Below, piece by piece: positions 12,202 to 23,640 of a DNA stretch of 64,000 bases. This stretch comes from Cryptomeria japonica (lineage: Eukaryota > Streptophyta > Pinopsida > Cupressales > Cupressaceae). Position numbers and translations under genes: made by a program. Positions within the stretch are counted from its first letter, which is position 1, and each line of letters begins with the position of its first letter. The stretch covers positions 837,362,136 to 837,426,135 of the forward strand of contig NC_081411.1 in assembly GCF_030272615.1 (NCBI RefSeq), in the 5' to 3' direction. The notes under the pieces are model-generated. The model was not told where the DNA came from. It ran no database searches and saw only the letters and a list, made by a program, of their open reading frames with translations.

Positions 12202-12213
12202 GCTCTGATACCA
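12202..12213 (-). promoter_or_regulatory. CopA primer binding site (tRNA-Met type)
   Basis: The minus strand reads TGGTATCAGAGC two bases after the 5' LTR end. This is the complement of the 3' end of plant initiator tRNA-Met and the standard plant Ty1/copia primer site. Confidence 0.93.
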
Positions 12214-12215
12214 AT

Positions 12216-12932
12216 TGTTAGGGTTCCCACAGATACTGAGGGGGGGGGGTGAATCAGTATCTAACTAGTAATAAGAATTTCTTAAGTTGAAACATGTAGA
12301 ACATAATATAATAGTGTACCGGTATGCAAGAAATAATGCAATAAACAGAATCAAGAATATCCACATGAAAAGTACACCATAACACAAGATGTTTAATGAG
12401 GAAACCCGGTGTGGGAAAAACCTCGGTGAGATTTGTGACCCACAATATTCACTCACTGGCCAATAAGAGAATATTACTTATAATAGGAGACTGCACATGT
12501 AGGAAGGCCAACTGCCTAGAGCTCACTGCTCAATGGGAAGTCACACTAACTTAAAATAAGGATTATATTAATCCAATCACCTATAATTTGCACATTAGGT
12601 TTGCCTAATAATTTCTTTTTGCTTCTTACATTCCATTTTTTAAATGTCTACAATGATCTCCTTTATATACAAGAGTCATTTTACAATTTTCCAAGTCGGC
12701 TTACAATAATAAACAAAATATTACATAACAAAAATCCTATTAGCCTCTGTGTTGGTATACATCTTTTCTTCTATGTCGGTGTCGATGTCCTTGTTGATGT
12801 CGGTGCACTATCTTGCCTGTGTAATACTTGTCAGCATGATGTCTTGCCAGTGCCATAGGATTGCAAGGTTGCCATCAATGAAAAAACCTTCAATCACATA
12901 AAATGTCTCATTGGAGTGTCCATATGCCAACA
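12216..12932 (-). repeat. CopA 5' LTR
   Basis: It has the same termini as 6454-7247 (TGTTAGGG ... GCCAACA on +). It abuts the primer site and the right-hand GTGCA duplication. It is shorter by an internal deletion of about 80 bp near 12580. The G tract at 12240-12249 is longer than in the other copy. Confidence 0.92.
12661..12669 (-). promoter_or_regulatory. Candidate TATA box in CopA 5' LTR
   Basis: The minus strand reads TATATAAAG inside the 5' LTR, oriented toward ORF1, and is conserved in the other LTR copy. It is the likely core promoter for the element RNA; the assignment is from motif and position only. Confidence 0.55.
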
Positions 12933-12937
12933 GTGCA
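12933..12937. repeat. Target-site duplication of CopA (right copy)
   Basis: GTGCA, identical to 6449-6453. E1 sequence resumes directly after it. Confidence 0.93.
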
Positions 12938-13070
12938 ACCCTAAATAGAGCACCCAAGTATATGCAATTCGGAAGAACAAAGGAGTGACATTGGCTGCCT
13001 CTCAGTTTTCAGCCTCCAATCCTCCTATGGCCACTGATGGGATGCAGGAACAATGATCCACCATATAGTG
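12938..13070 (+). pseudogene. E1 3' ORF, part 2 (between CopA and E2)
   Basis: A 133-bp piece of the E1 3' ORF is stranded between two younger insertions. The left edge follows the CopA duplication, and the last five bases (TAGTG) are the E2 target site. The coding frame of the block near 6240-6450 can be followed across the CopA site before stops appear. It is too short for further assignment. Confidence 0.6.
13066..13070. repeat. Target-site duplication of E2 (left copy)
   Basis: TAGTG precedes the TGTAGACG terminus of E2. The identical TAGTG follows the other end at 37498-37502. Confidence 0.93.
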
Positions 13071-13505
13071 TGTAGACGTATAAAAATGACCATATTCCTA
13101 AATGAATATTTTATGTTCATTTCTCTATTTAATTAAATCGAATTTAATTAATTTACCCACATTCCTCTATTTAATTAAGTAAATTACTCAATTTATTTAA
13201 ATTAAATTCACTATACCCATTTAATGAATAAATCATTTTATTCAATTAAACCCCCCTATCCACTTTTAATTAAATTCAAATTTAATTAAATAGTTATCCT
13301 AAATTGAATAAATCTAATTTATTTAATTGCAACCAAATTGAATGAAATTCTTTATTTCAATTAAATCCTATTATCCCTCCATCCACTTGCAAAATCCCAA
13401 ACCCCTTTCTAATCCCTTCTAGAATCTTCTAATTGCTTCTAATTAACCTAACCCCTCCTCTAAACTTTGTCACATCCCTAAGCAAAGGGAAGTCACTTCT
13501 CAAAA

Positions 13506-13640
13506 CCTCAAAGTCTTTGATAACCATTAAAGGCTTTCAACCTTCAACCACTTAATTCCTCAAAGTCTTTGATAACCATTAAAGGCTTCCAACCTTCAAC
13601 CACTTAATCCCTCAAAGTCTCCAAAAACCATTAATAGTTA
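13506..13640 (+). repeat. 52-bp tandem repeat in E2 LTR
   Basis: CCTCAAAGTCTTTGATAACC recurs at 13506 and 13558, with a partial third copy at 13610. The period is 52 bp, about 2.5 units. The same repeat is in the 3' LTR near 30155-30290. Confidence 0.85.
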
Positions 13641-14001
13641 ACTCAAACCCTCCTACATGGTTAAATAATTTTTTTTGACTCAACCTTTACCCAACCCAAA
13701 GGTCTCATTAGGCCTTTAATGCTTTGACCATGATTATCTCTTAATCATTTGCACAAAGGTTTATCCTTGGATTAACTCTTAATCCATTAGGTAACCCTAA
13801 CTTAAGCTTAACCCTTATCTCTAAGATAACCATGAGGTCTTCTCAGGCATTTAATGTCTCCAACCCCTTCTCTCAACCCAACCCTATGTTGACACTTGTC
13901 ACCATTTCATTGGTGCCAATTACAAACATGGATCCCCAACTTTCAAACTCAACCCTTGATTAAACCATTCAATCTTGACCATCCATTGCCCTATTCTTGC
14001 T

Positions 14002-14010
14002 ATAAATAGA
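14002..14010 (+). promoter_or_regulatory. TATA box of E2 5' LTR
   Basis: TATAAATAG in the context TTGCTATAAATAGAGCTCTC is a strong plant TATA box. It is conserved in the 3' LTR at 36957-36965. It sits in the last third of the LTR, as expected for a U3/R boundary. Transcription would proceed rightward. Confidence 0.75.
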
Positions 14011-14543
14011 GCTCTCATTCCTCCATTTCACATCATCCTCAAAATTTGTAGTATCACACTTATGCTCAAATACATTCCAGCTTTCTTATATCATATATGC
14101 TCATCATTTTAGCTTCTCTTTTAACTAGAAATTAGTCTAAATATGCATGTTTAGAATAATTTCTTTATCATTTTTAGCTCAATCATAGACAAATATATTA
14201 TGTTAGGATAGTATTTATACTAACCTTGTCATCTTATAATCTAGTTTATTGCATTTTAAGATCATGCATAGTTCAAAATCCATTTCATTCTAAAATCTAT
14301 CAAGACATCCCTCGTTCTTGCATTCGCCATCCCTGAACCATTTTGCTCAGTGATCTGAGAGCAAAAACATTGGTTTGAGGGACATTGTGAGATAGAGAAC
14401 CATGGGACCCACCTTGGGAAGCTGAGTAATACTTTGTTACTCCATAGCTTGCACCAAGAAGTCCTCTGTGTGTGTGTGGACTAGTATTTAGCAATATTTT
14501 CACATATTGAGTTTTATCAGCCCACTTTTCCCGCATACATTTC

Positions 14544-14564
14544 TGGCACCCACCGTGGGGCACG
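14544..14564 (+). promoter_or_regulatory. E2 primer binding site (tRNA-Lys type)
   Basis: TGGCACCCACCGTGGGGCAC starts four bases after the LTR. From my recollection of plant tRNA-Lys(CUU), this is the complement of its 3' end (…CCCCACGGTGGGCGCCA) with one mismatch at the fifth base. The tRNA identity should be confirmed by alignment. Confidence 0.7.
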
Positions 14565-14625
14565 ACCCCATATATCATATCGGTTTTTGAAACTAACCAC
14601 TTTTGCAGACACATGGGAAAAATGA

Positions 14626-14905
14626 ATTAGCGTGTTCAGTTCACTGTTTAGAGCATCCAGTTAACAGCTTAGCACATCCAGTCCACTGTTCAGCGCGTGG
14701 AGACCATCATGTAGCATGTGTAGTTAAAACATTAGCGCATCAAATCACTAATTTTCCTGTAGGTCTCAACGCGAGAGAAAAATAGAGTAGCGCTTTCAAC
14801 GCACAGAGTAGTGCATCCAGTACATAGTGTAGCACATTGGGACATTATTTTAGCGCATCTAGGTTATATTGTAGCGCATGCAGTCCTTTTTGTAGCACAT
14901 CATAG
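14626..14905 (+). repeat. Array A: degenerate 21-bp TTAGCGCAT repeats
   Basis: About 12 units spaced 20-22 bp apart start with TTAGCGCAT or close variants (TTAGCACATCCAG, GTAGCGCATGCAG, GTAGTGCATCCAG), each followed by a variable ~12-bp filler. In one frame the unit reads as a seven-residue motif like LAHPVHC, but stops interrupt it. It lies just after the primer site in the E2 leader. See arrays B and C. Confidence 0.85.
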
Positions 14906-16404
14906 ATAGAAGACAAAAATTAAAATTGTAACCGAAATAAAGTTTAGACTTGTAGAAGTCCACCAAAATCCAAATTTCTCTGACTATTCGATTGGAATTT
15001 TGCAAGACTCTGACAATTTCTTGTAGGTAGAGCTGGATTTTATTTGTAGAATTACAAATAGTTTTAGATTCTTACTAACTTAGTTAAGTTAGCTAAAATT
15101 TAGAGTCATTTTAATTCTTGTTTGATAAAATTGGACTCGCCTTACTTTGGGCTGTAAAATGAACCACAACAACAATCTTTTCTTACTTTTCTAGGAGAAA
15201 ATTTCTTAGTTTGGGTTCTAAAAAGAACAAAACAATCTTTATTTTTGCAAGAAAGGGCTAAAAAGAATATCACCATCCTTTGGTGTCTAAAAGGATTCAC
15301 TTTATTTTTGCAAAGTAAAAGAACCTCATTTTTATTTTTGCACAAAACAAAGAGGGAAAGTTTTCCCCTATCGATTTTCATTTTGCTGACCAAAACATCA
15401 AATTTATTTTGTTGACCAATTCCTTTTCATAGATCAAAAAATCATTGCCTTGAGAGGATAAAATAAACACCATGTTTTTGTGGAGCAATATCTCCACATA
15501 GATTTTAGCAAATCACTGAATTGAAAGGCTAAAAAGAACTAACTTGATTGCTTTGTCTCGAAAGTGGAAGGAATATGCTCTCCCCTTAACTGGGTGATCA
15601 AAAATCCAGACCACTCTTACAGCTTTCTGTACTTCAAGTAATAAAACCTTTAGCAGGCCTGCCTTCCTGAGGAGTTGGAATCAACTTTTAAAGCCGTTTA
15701 TGGCCGGTGTGAAGGGAATGACCTAAGTGGGGAACGACTTTGACGCCAAGAATTCCAACCCACTATAATCAAATGTGGAAAGTGACAAAAGTCCTTTTCA
15801 ATGGTTGCACACAGTGATTAGCCTTCCCCTAGTATCCTTGAGATACGTAAAGCCTTTGTTCTGAAGGTTGGGAAGCCTCCTGAGGGAGTTTATCACTGAC
15901 GGCCGAACGGGAAGCCTGATTACGAACCATAGAAATAGAAGCTTTGAACTGAGTCAGTAACCAGACATTTATAACATCATAGTGCAAGGGTGGGGAAGAA
16001 TCCCCCCCCAAGATTACTCACCATGTATCTCCCAAGATAACTACTCAACTGTGAAGCGATTCACTTTGAGTTAATTTCTGGCAAAAGGCAAAAAAATGGG
16101 TGCCCTCTAGGGGGTGACACGGTTGTTTGAGCTAACAGAGTATCGAGACTAGTGGGCTATGATGTTATTTATGACCCTTGACTAAAGAGTCTTTCTGAAG
16201 TGTATTACTTGTATCAAAACCTGTTAAAACATTGGGGATTTGAACACATCCTCACAGAACATACACTTTTTGTTAGATTAGGCAAAATGGTTGTACTTTT
16301 TGTGCCGTGCTTGCATTTATTACTTCAAAAAATCATCCATCAAATTTGAAAATTTCACAACAAAAATTCAAAATTTACAAAAAAAATTCAAACAAAGGAA
16401 AAAT
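14906..16404 (+). other. E2 untranslated leader, middle part
   Basis: About 1.5 kb between arrays A and B with no credible ORF. It contains scattered CTAAAAAGAA/TTTTTGCA phrases (15160-15500). A GC-richer stretch near 15660-15960 (CCGGTGTGAAGGGAATGACC, GGGAAGCCTCCTGAGGGAG) could form RNA structure or be packaging-related. I cannot assign a function. Confidence 0.5.
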
Positions 16405-16795
16405 CAGAGCAGATTAGCGCATAAGAGCAACCTCTTAGCGCGTAAGGTACTTCTATTAGCGCATCCAATTAGCAAATTAGTGGGTCAGTTCAAAATAGTA
16501 GCGTTTCATCTTAAGGCAAAACAATGTAAAATCCTTTAGCGCATTAGAAAAATAGTCTAGAACGTGGAAACAACAGCTTAGCACATGGAATCCAAACATT
16601 AGCGCATAAAGTTCAACAGTTGGCGTGTGGCAGGCCTAGAATAGCACATATCTTTTTCAAATAGCTAGAAAACAATTTCAAATAGTCACAACTTTAGCGC
16701 ATGTCTAGGGGCAGCCTAGCGCGTGTGGTTATCATTTTAGCGCATGGAGAGATTTCAGTAGCGCATGTAGTCTCTGTTCTAGTGCATGATCAAAA
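16405..16795 (+). repeat. Array B: degenerate 21-bp TTAGCGCAT repeats
   Basis: About 15 units with the same consensus and orientation as array A: TTAGCGCATAAG at 16414, TTAGCGCGTAAG near 16435, TTAGCGCATCCA near 16456, and so on to about 16785. Most steps are 21 bp. It ends roughly 790 bp before the gag start. Confidence 0.85.
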
Positions 16796-17584
16796 ATAGA
16801 AAAACAGAGGGCAAAACCGAGAAAATTTTTGAAATTTTCAAAACATTTTTAGAAGCCTTTTTTTTTTTTCATCAACATCATTTTTCATCAAACCAGAGTG
16901 AGAAAAACAAACCACTAAAACTATTTCTTGAGCTAAATTTGTGTCAAAACGAACGTTGTCAGAATCCTAAACGAATCGCGCGATAGAGGATGTCTCTCCT
17001 ATCATAATCCGGAAACTTCATCATCCATATCAACAAAATCCTTTACCATCTTATGGATTTTTATCTCAAAACACTTGTTTAAAATTTTCAAATTGTCAAA
17101 TCAAGTTTCCAGATTGGGAGGCTTTTATCCATATCATTTGACACATTGAATCCACTGAATCTAAACCAATCAAAGGAAACCATTGATCACTCATGCATGA
17201 CTAATCCTCATATTCTGAGAAGAAAGAACCTTTATCGTAACATCACGTTGAAGAAACAACAACCTAGTTTTTCCAAATTCATCAAAAGAAACAAGTTCTT
17301 ATACATCAATCGTCAACTATTCAAATCTCATCGGGTATTCCTTTATCACATCAAATGTTATATCCAAAACAAATCTAGTGAATTTGACAAAGAACCCTTG
17401 AAGACAAGAGCATACTGTCCAAAGTCTTCTTTTAATCAAACCATAAACCACAGCAGAAGAATCAATCCAACATTCTTGCCCAACGAGTGTATCACTTATA
17501 ACACATCTTGACCAGAACCACCCACACCCAAACAACATATCAACGAGGCTTTTGTCCCTTTTATCATTGAGAGTTTCTACTAAA
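16796..17584 (+). other. E2 leader, 3' part before gag
   Basis: A/T-rich sequence with an open frame at 17146-17511 (121 codons, Asn/Lys-rich) that resembles no domain I know and is probably chance. A T-run lies at 16859-16870. No other features are seen. Confidence 0.4.
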
Positions 17585-19602
17585 ATGCCTGTTACTCGCT
17601 CTCAAGGAAACAAACAAAGCGAGACACACGCTGAGTCTAGTATGAATCGAAGATTGTCAAATCCTTTTGAGGTTCCACCCTTAGAAGAACCTGAAATTAC
17701 TGAAGCACTTCTTTGGGAATGTCAGGAAAACCCCTCATTCCAAAATCTTGTAGAAAAGCTCATGGAAAATGACAAAGAAAAATATCTACTCATTCTTACA
17801 AGTAAAGGCGTTAAACTTCCCGAAGATTTAGACCCAAACATCTTTAAAACTGGATCTTGACAATATGCATATCAAGAACAACAAAGAGAAGAAGAAACCC
17901 GTAACTTTGAACAACATATACCTGAGCAACACATTCCAGAACAATGCATACCAGAAATGCATATACCTGAGCTAGAAACACCAGAGCAAAATATACCATT
18001 TACCACACCTTTTCAGCTAAGAACAAATACAAGGGAAGAACTTTTCCCTCGACAAGAACATATACCTTTGGCAGCCCTTACTCAACAAATGCAAATGTTG
18101 CAAAGACAAATACAGGATATGCAACAAGGGACAACAGTGCGGTACTCTTTAAACAAAATCTATCCTTATCCATTTGATAGAAGATTAAACATGGTGCCTT
18201 TTCCTCCAAACTCAGACATTCCCAAATTTGATAAATATGATGGGAAAAGTGATCCCCGAGATCATGTTCGAGAATTTTGCACACTGAGCCTTGAATTTTC
18301 TCATGATGACACCTATTTGATGAGGTTATTCCCTAGAAGCTTGGGAGGGCAAACCATGGAATGGTTATCCAAAATTTCATCGCCTGTTAGATCATTTGAT
18401 GAATTGGTTAACAAATTCATAACCCACTATTCCTACAACATCCAACATGGCATAACCATGCTAGATGTTTGCAATACCAAACAAAAGAACAATGAAACAT
18501 TGATGATATTTCTTCAACGCTGGCGACACATGGTATCATGATATCCTCGAGATATTCCTGAAAAGGAGAAAATGGAAATCTTCATCAATAACTTGAATGG
18601 AAAAATGAGTTATAGACTAAAACTTCAATGCATACCATCTTTCACTAAATTGATTGAAAATGGCATTCAAGTAGAAGAAGCATGTGTCAAAAAGGGAACA
18701 CTCAAATTTTACAAACTCATCAAACTACAATAACCAGAACAACACCAACCTTGACAAATCTTGATTTTGGACTCAAAACAAAAACGAAGGCAATAATGAA
18801 TCATATGATCCCAAATCTAAGCAACCAGTGCTTGCATTATCTGGGAATCCTCAAAATATGAAAAAATCCTAAAAATGCTACTCCTAGTGCTAACACATAT
18901 ACACCAAATACTGATCAAGGACAACTCAACACAAACAACACCAACGATACTCAAAGAAAAAACATGAATCTAGGACCTAACAACAATTCACGCAACAACA
19001 TGAACAATTTCCAAAAGTGTATCTTCACACCACTGGGACAATCATTAGAATCCGCATTCAGAGAACTTTTGGCAAACAAAATTCTTTCTTTGCCTCCAAT
19101 CAGCAACTATGAACCCCCAATAAAACCACCTTGGTGGAATGATTCACACTATTGTGATTTCCATCGCAACAAGGGTCATAGAACAAACGAGTGCATGAGA
19201 TTGAAACACATAGTACAAGACATGATTGATCAAGATGACTTAATGGTGGATGGTGTCAAAACAAATGGTGATCACCGAGCCTTAAAAAATCCTCTCCCAA
19301 ATTACAACAAAGATGGAGCATCAACTTCGGATGATACACACGGAGCTTGTATTAATCACATCTACAACAACACCATCAACCACATATCAGCTGAAGATCA
19401 TCAAGTCAATGTCATCACCATTCGAGATTGGCATGATCATGAATCTGTCAATGTAACAACTACCACACCAAAAATCCAATATGACTTGGTTAGCCAACTA
19501 CGCAAGACTCCAGCTCAGATATCTATACTGGAATTATTGAAACTATCACCAAAGCACAAAGACATATTGGAGCAAGTGCTATTGGAAACAAATGTACCTT
19601 AA
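17585..19602 (+). pseudogene. E2 gag
   Basis: I place the start at 17585 because MPVTRSQGNKQ is the conserved opening of many Tat Gag proteins; the frame is open slightly upstream. The frame crosses a TGA at 17858-17860. It then has a PEQHIPEQ-type repeat region, a Gln-rich coiled coil (LTQQMQMLQRQIQDMQQ), and the retrotransposon Gag core near 18190-18540 (FDKYDGKSDPRDHVREF, TMEWLSKISSPVRSFDEL). TGA at 18539 and a frameshift near 18700 follow. 18964-19602 carries a CX2HX4HX4C knuckle (CDFHRNKGHRTNEC near 19150), the CCHC variant typical of Tat. Gag packages the RNA in particles. The copy is broken by stops and indels. Confidence 0.85.
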
Positions 19603-21828
19603 AATCTGGATATAGACAGATTTCAAGCCATGGTCGCCCATATGATAGGACCTCATAACCTCACCTTCTCAGAGCATGACAATACTTCCTTGAGTCATCT
19701 GCATAATACTCCTCTCCATATTGAAGTCATTGTTTGAAAACACTGAGTAAAAAGAGTCTTAATAGATGGAGGAGCCAGACTTAATATATGTACTTTAAAG
19801 CTTATCCATGCATTAGGCTTCTCAGAAGAATCTATTGATCCTTGCAAGAAGATTACCATAAAAGCATATGATGATGAGGAAAGGTCCTCTAAATGAACAG
19901 TGATATTACCTATTCAAGTAGGACCAGTACAAAAGGATACTATATGTCAAGTCTTAGACATAGATCTAACCTACAATATCTTGTTAGGATGACCTTGGAT
20001 ACATGAAATGCAAGCAGTACCTTCTACGTATCACCAGTGTGTCAAGTTTCCTTATGATGGACAAGAAATCTCCATATCAGTTGATCATAATCCATTTCAA
20101 CATTGCAACGCAATGGGGGCAACCCAAGACAATTTGGTTCCTCATAATAGAGAAAAGCAACGATCCTTGACATCAAATCTACAAACAGCAAAGCCCAACT
20201 CCTTATTAGGAGACTTCAAGCAGAAGATGCAAATCAAAGACCAGGGCATGGGAGAATACTCTTTGGAGCCTTTATGTTTGGCCAAATTGCCAACATCACC
20301 TAGATCACATGGTTTGCCTACTACATCAACACATCTGGCCACTCAGCCCATCACTAAATTTGATGGTACCTTCATCCAATTGGGTACTCTAGCACATGAA
20401 TCAGAAGACAAGGACATTCTTAGCTGGTTATACAAAGATGTGGAAGAAGATCATAGAGCAGCCATTCTAGACATTGTTCTACCAACACACTTGTATGGAA
20501 AAGGCTACTTAATCATGAAGCAAATGGGATATGGCGGTAAAGAACCTATTAGGAAATGCAAAGGAGTCACTGAACCTATAGATCTTCCTTCACAACCTAG
20601 TAGAAACAAAGTAGGATTGGGTTCTAAACTCACGTTCCTATTGAAACGGCCGCCACACACAACTACAAAACCTCAATGGAAGGTAAAGAAGAAGTACAAA
20701 GAAGAACCCTTGCAAGAAGCACTCTTTGAATCAGCAGAAACAATCTGCAAGGCATGGGAACGTCAAGATCAAAAGTTGCATTAGGGAAAGCTTCTAAGTC
20801 ATAAGAAGGCCCTATCTGCACTAGTAGCTCATATTCAAACACCAATGTCTCAAACACAAATCATGTCATCTCCAGATACTATTATTCCTCCCTGAGGAAG
20901 CATAGTCTATGAACAAATCCAGAAAGTAGAAGACGGATCTGATACAGAATCAACAAAAACCATCAAAATGGTATCCATCATCAAAGATTTGTTTTCACCA
21001 TACAACGTACCTATTTGCAGCACAGATAGAATCTGGGATGATGCCTATAAGATAGATTCCAATGAATATGAATGGGGTATCTGCTCCAATGCTACTACAA
21101 ATATCCTGGATGATACTGATTCTATATCCCTTTCTCAAGAAGAACATAATGCAGAAGATAGACCTCTTGAATTTGGACCACAAAATATCTATGACGCCAA
21201 GGAAAGTGAATAGAAACATTATGCACAAGTCTATGCAGAAGATAATACCATCGAAGACCTTGACGAAATCCTGGACTTCTTTAAAACCAAGACCCATCAC
21301 GATGAAAAATCTTTCCTAACACTTACAGTAGCAGAGCTTGATCCACCCAATGATTCCTTACCGCTTGTCTTTCCTGACCTCATTGACTAGGATGAACCTG
21401 AAACACATGATATACCAATTTTCCCAGATGATGAATCTATTATCCATTAACTATGTACCGTAAATCCAGAAACAGGCTCTACCAGTGAACAAAATAATGA
21501 TGTCTGTCAATCAGGGAGTGCCAAGTCTCTCAATCACAAAAATACACCAAATAAAGGATCTGATGCTGAAAACCAGTCAATGGCAGCTCTAGATCACAAA
21601 AAAGTAAAAATAAAGGACGCATCTGAAGGTGAAAACCTTTTTAAGGCACCTAACGATGGGAGACTTGACACTCTTCCTGAGCACTTTCATGAGTGATCAC
21701 CCATATTGATTGAGCCCACTCAATCAATCAACATTGGTACCACAGAAGCAGTCAGAAACATACACCTTGCAGAATCCCTGACAGAAGAAGAAAGATCGAC
21801 ATTCATCATCTTCTTTAAAGGATAACAA
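19603..21828 (+). pseudogene. E2 protease and protease-RT linker
   Basis: The protease core VLIDGGARLNICTL near 19755-19795 is the D-G-G-A type active-site loop of Tat elements. It is followed by TYNILLG with a TGA where GRPW is expected (about 19990). An open stretch, 20008-20784, covers the protease C-terminal part and linker (HQCVKFPYDGQEISI; later QMGYGGKEPIRK, a Tat-typical GLGY/GKG-like block). From 20785 to 21828 the sequence is an acidic linker (Asp/Glu-rich) with many stops. The protein would mature the polyprotein. It is non-functional here. Confidence 0.75.
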
Positions 21829-22740
21829 ATTAACTTTGCTTGGTCATATGCTGATATGCCCGAAGTAGATTCAAACTTAATCATGCATCACTTGTCCATT
21901 TCTACAGGAGTTAAGCCAGTCAAGCAAAAGCTACAAAAGATGAATCCACAGGTGGCACTCATGGTCAAAACTAAACTGAAGAAACTATTAGATGTCAGAT
22001 TCATCCGACCCATTGACTATGTGGAATGGATTTCCAACATCGTTCCAGTATCAAAACCAGATGGTAGTATTAGAATTTGCACTGACTTCCGAGATGTCAA
22101 CAAAGCTTGTCCAAAAGACAACTTTCCTCTGCCCAGTATCGACATAATTGTAGATCTTACAGCAGGTCATGCAATGCTCTCACTAATGGACGGTTTCTCA
22201 GGCTATAATCAAATCAAAATAGCTCCTAAAGATCAAGATAAAACAACGTTCACCTATCCTTGGGAAACGTACTATTGGAATGTTATGCCTTTTGGCTTAA
22301 AGAATGCAGGGGCCACTTATCAAAGAGCAATGACAACAATCTTCCATGACATGATGCACACATTTATGGAAGACTATGTGGATGATTTACTAGCTAAATC
22401 CTTCACTAGAGCTGAACATCTTGGCATCCTAACAAAGATTTTTGATCGATTGGAAAAGTTCCAAGTCAGGCTCAACCCTAAGAAGTGTGTCTTCGGGGTT
22501 ACATTAGGCAAGTTACTAGGCTACATTGTCTCAGCTAAAGGTATTGAAGTAGATCCAGCAAAGGTACAAGCCATTATGGACATGCCACCACCAAAGAATA
22601 TTAGTCAACTCAGATCTCTACAAGGACAACTTCAATCCATCAAGCGATTCATCACTCAGCTAGCAGATAAAAGTCTACCATTTAACCATTTACTACACAA
22701 AAATGTACCATTCAAATGGGAGGCCAAGTGTGCATAATCT
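21829..22740 (+). pseudogene. E2 reverse transcriptase
   Basis: An almost intact RT. The upstream NFAWSYADMPEVD block leads into 21856-22737, which contains VRFIRPIDYVEWISNIVPV, SIRICTDFRDVNKACPKDNF, LMDGFSGYNQIKIAP and the catalytic DYVDDLLAKS near 22372. The thumb carries KLLGYIVSAKGIEVDPAKVQ and LQSIKRFITQLADK. The DFRDVNKACPKDNFPLP wording is characteristic of Tat. A TAA at 22735-22737 ends the open stretch in the connection domain; the frame continues to a frameshift near 22845. Both YVDD aspartates are present. Confidence 0.92.
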
Positions 22741-23156
22741 TTTTACCAAATCAAATAGTATCTGATGAATCCACCAGTTCTGGTACCACCAGTCGCAGTA
22801 AAGCCTCTTATCTTATATATCTCAACAACATATATATCATTGGGGCACTATTAGCACAAGAAGATCAACAAGGGAAGGAACGCACCATATATTATATCAG
22901 TAGGACATTGAATGGCTATGAACTCAACTATACATTTATTGAAAAGGCTTACCTAATAGTGGTCTTCGCATCTCAGAAGTTTCGACATTATATGCTAGCA
23001 CACACCATCAAGCTAGTCGCAAAAATTGATCCTCTCAAATATCTACTCAGTAAGGCAGCTCTTACAGGCCGATTGGCTAAATGGGTCATGATTCTTAGTA
23101 AATTTGACATCCAATACACAGAAAGACGAGCCATCAAGGGACAAGCAATTGCAGAT
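22741..23156 (+). pseudogene. E2 connection and RNase H (first)
   Basis: A connection segment (YLMNPPVLVPP in the RT frame) leads to GALLAQEDQQGKERTIYYIS. A one-base loss in a G-run near 22845 shifts the frame. Then come LNGYELNYTFIEKAYLIVVF (catalytic Glu region), FRHYMLAHTIKLVAKIDPLK and GRLAKWVMILSKFDIQY. The end KGQAIAD is followed by TAG at 23157-23159 where Gln (ADQLAEA) is expected. This gypsy RNase H is probably a degenerate connection-like domain in Tat, complemented by the next domain. Confidence 0.85.
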
Positions 23157-23159
23157 TAG

Positions 23160-23640
23160 TTGGCTGAAGCACTGCTACCAGGCACACACACCTTGGAGAT
23201 TGAATTTCCAGACAGGGACGTTCTTGCTCTTACTACTAAACAATGGACCCTATACTTTGACGAATCCTATACACAACATGGTTCAGGTGCTGGCATTTTG
23301 TTCATCACTTCTGAAGGACACACTATACCAAGATCATATAGGCTTATGTTTCCATGCACAAATAATGTGGCTGAGTATGAGGCATTGGTTATAGGTATCA
23401 AAATGGCCATAGAATGGAAAATCATAGAGTTAAAAGTCTATGGAGACTCATAACTAGTAGTCCATCAAATCAACAATGACTATCAGACAAAGGATGACAA
23501 GTTACTACCCTACAAGCGAATGGTGGATGACTTCAAATAGTAGTTTGTGCACATCACCTTCGAACAAATACCAAGATTAAACAACAAAGAAGCTGATGCA
23601 ATGGATACTATCGCTTCACTACTACAAATTCTAGAGCAAT
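23160..23640 (+). pseudogene. E2 archaeal-type RNase H (second)
   Basis: WTLYFDESYTQHGSGAG (first Asp), CTNNVAEYEALVIGI (Glu) and ELKVYGDS (Asp) follow the layout of a full RNase HI fold, and NNKEADAMDTIASL closes it. This second RNase H after the gypsy one is diagnostic of Tat elements. TAA at 23451-23453 replaces the expected Gln after GDS, and TAGs near 23538-23541 and 23640 add further breaks. It removes RNA from RNA/DNA hybrids during cDNA synthesis. Confidence 0.87.

Larger units (their letters stand above)
6454..12932 (-). mobile_element. CopA: pol-less copia-type LTR retrotransposon
   Basis: The element is bounded by two LTRs with TG...CA ends and a perfect GTGCA duplication. On the minus strand the order is 5' LTR (12216-12932), primer site, ORF1 (coiled coil plus zinc knuckles), ORF2 (about 1,100 codons), polypurine tract, 3' LTR (6454-7247). 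No protease, integrase, RT or RNase H motif was found in any frame between the LTRs, so it is non-autonomous. The tRNA-Met-type primer site and AAAGGGGGAG polypurine tract are typical of plant Ty1/copia. It lies in the 3' ORF of E1 and is younger than E1. CopB has the same gene plan. Confidence 0.9.
13071..14539 (+). repeat. E2 5' LTR
   Basis: It begins TGTAGACGTATAAAAATG and ends CCCGCATACA, directly before the primer site. The AT-rich left third (13090-13370) is dominated by AATTAAAT-type palindromes. A 52-bp tandem repeat and a TATA box lie inside. It matches the split 3' LTR end to end. Confidence 0.95.

Noticed and set aside
14603-14785. Short ORF with a seven-residue repeat (LAHPVHC-like) in array A
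   Set aside because: The 21-bp repeat makes a heptad automatically. Stops interrupt the other arrays in the same frame, so a coding role is not supported.
15142-15393. Minus-strand 83-codon ORF in the E2 leader
   Set aside because: Repetitive CKNK phrases come from short TTTTTGCA/CTAAAAAG repeats; no domain.
14626-16795. CRISPR-like array (regularly spaced short repeats)
   Set aside because: Repeats are degenerate 8-9-bp cores with 12-bp fillers inside a plant retrotransposon leader, and no cas genes are present.
17146-17511. 121-codon ORF in the E2 leader
   Set aside because: No similarity to known domains, Asn/Lys/Ser composition follows base composition, and it lies in the untranslated leader. 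It could be an upstream ORF, but nothing supports it.
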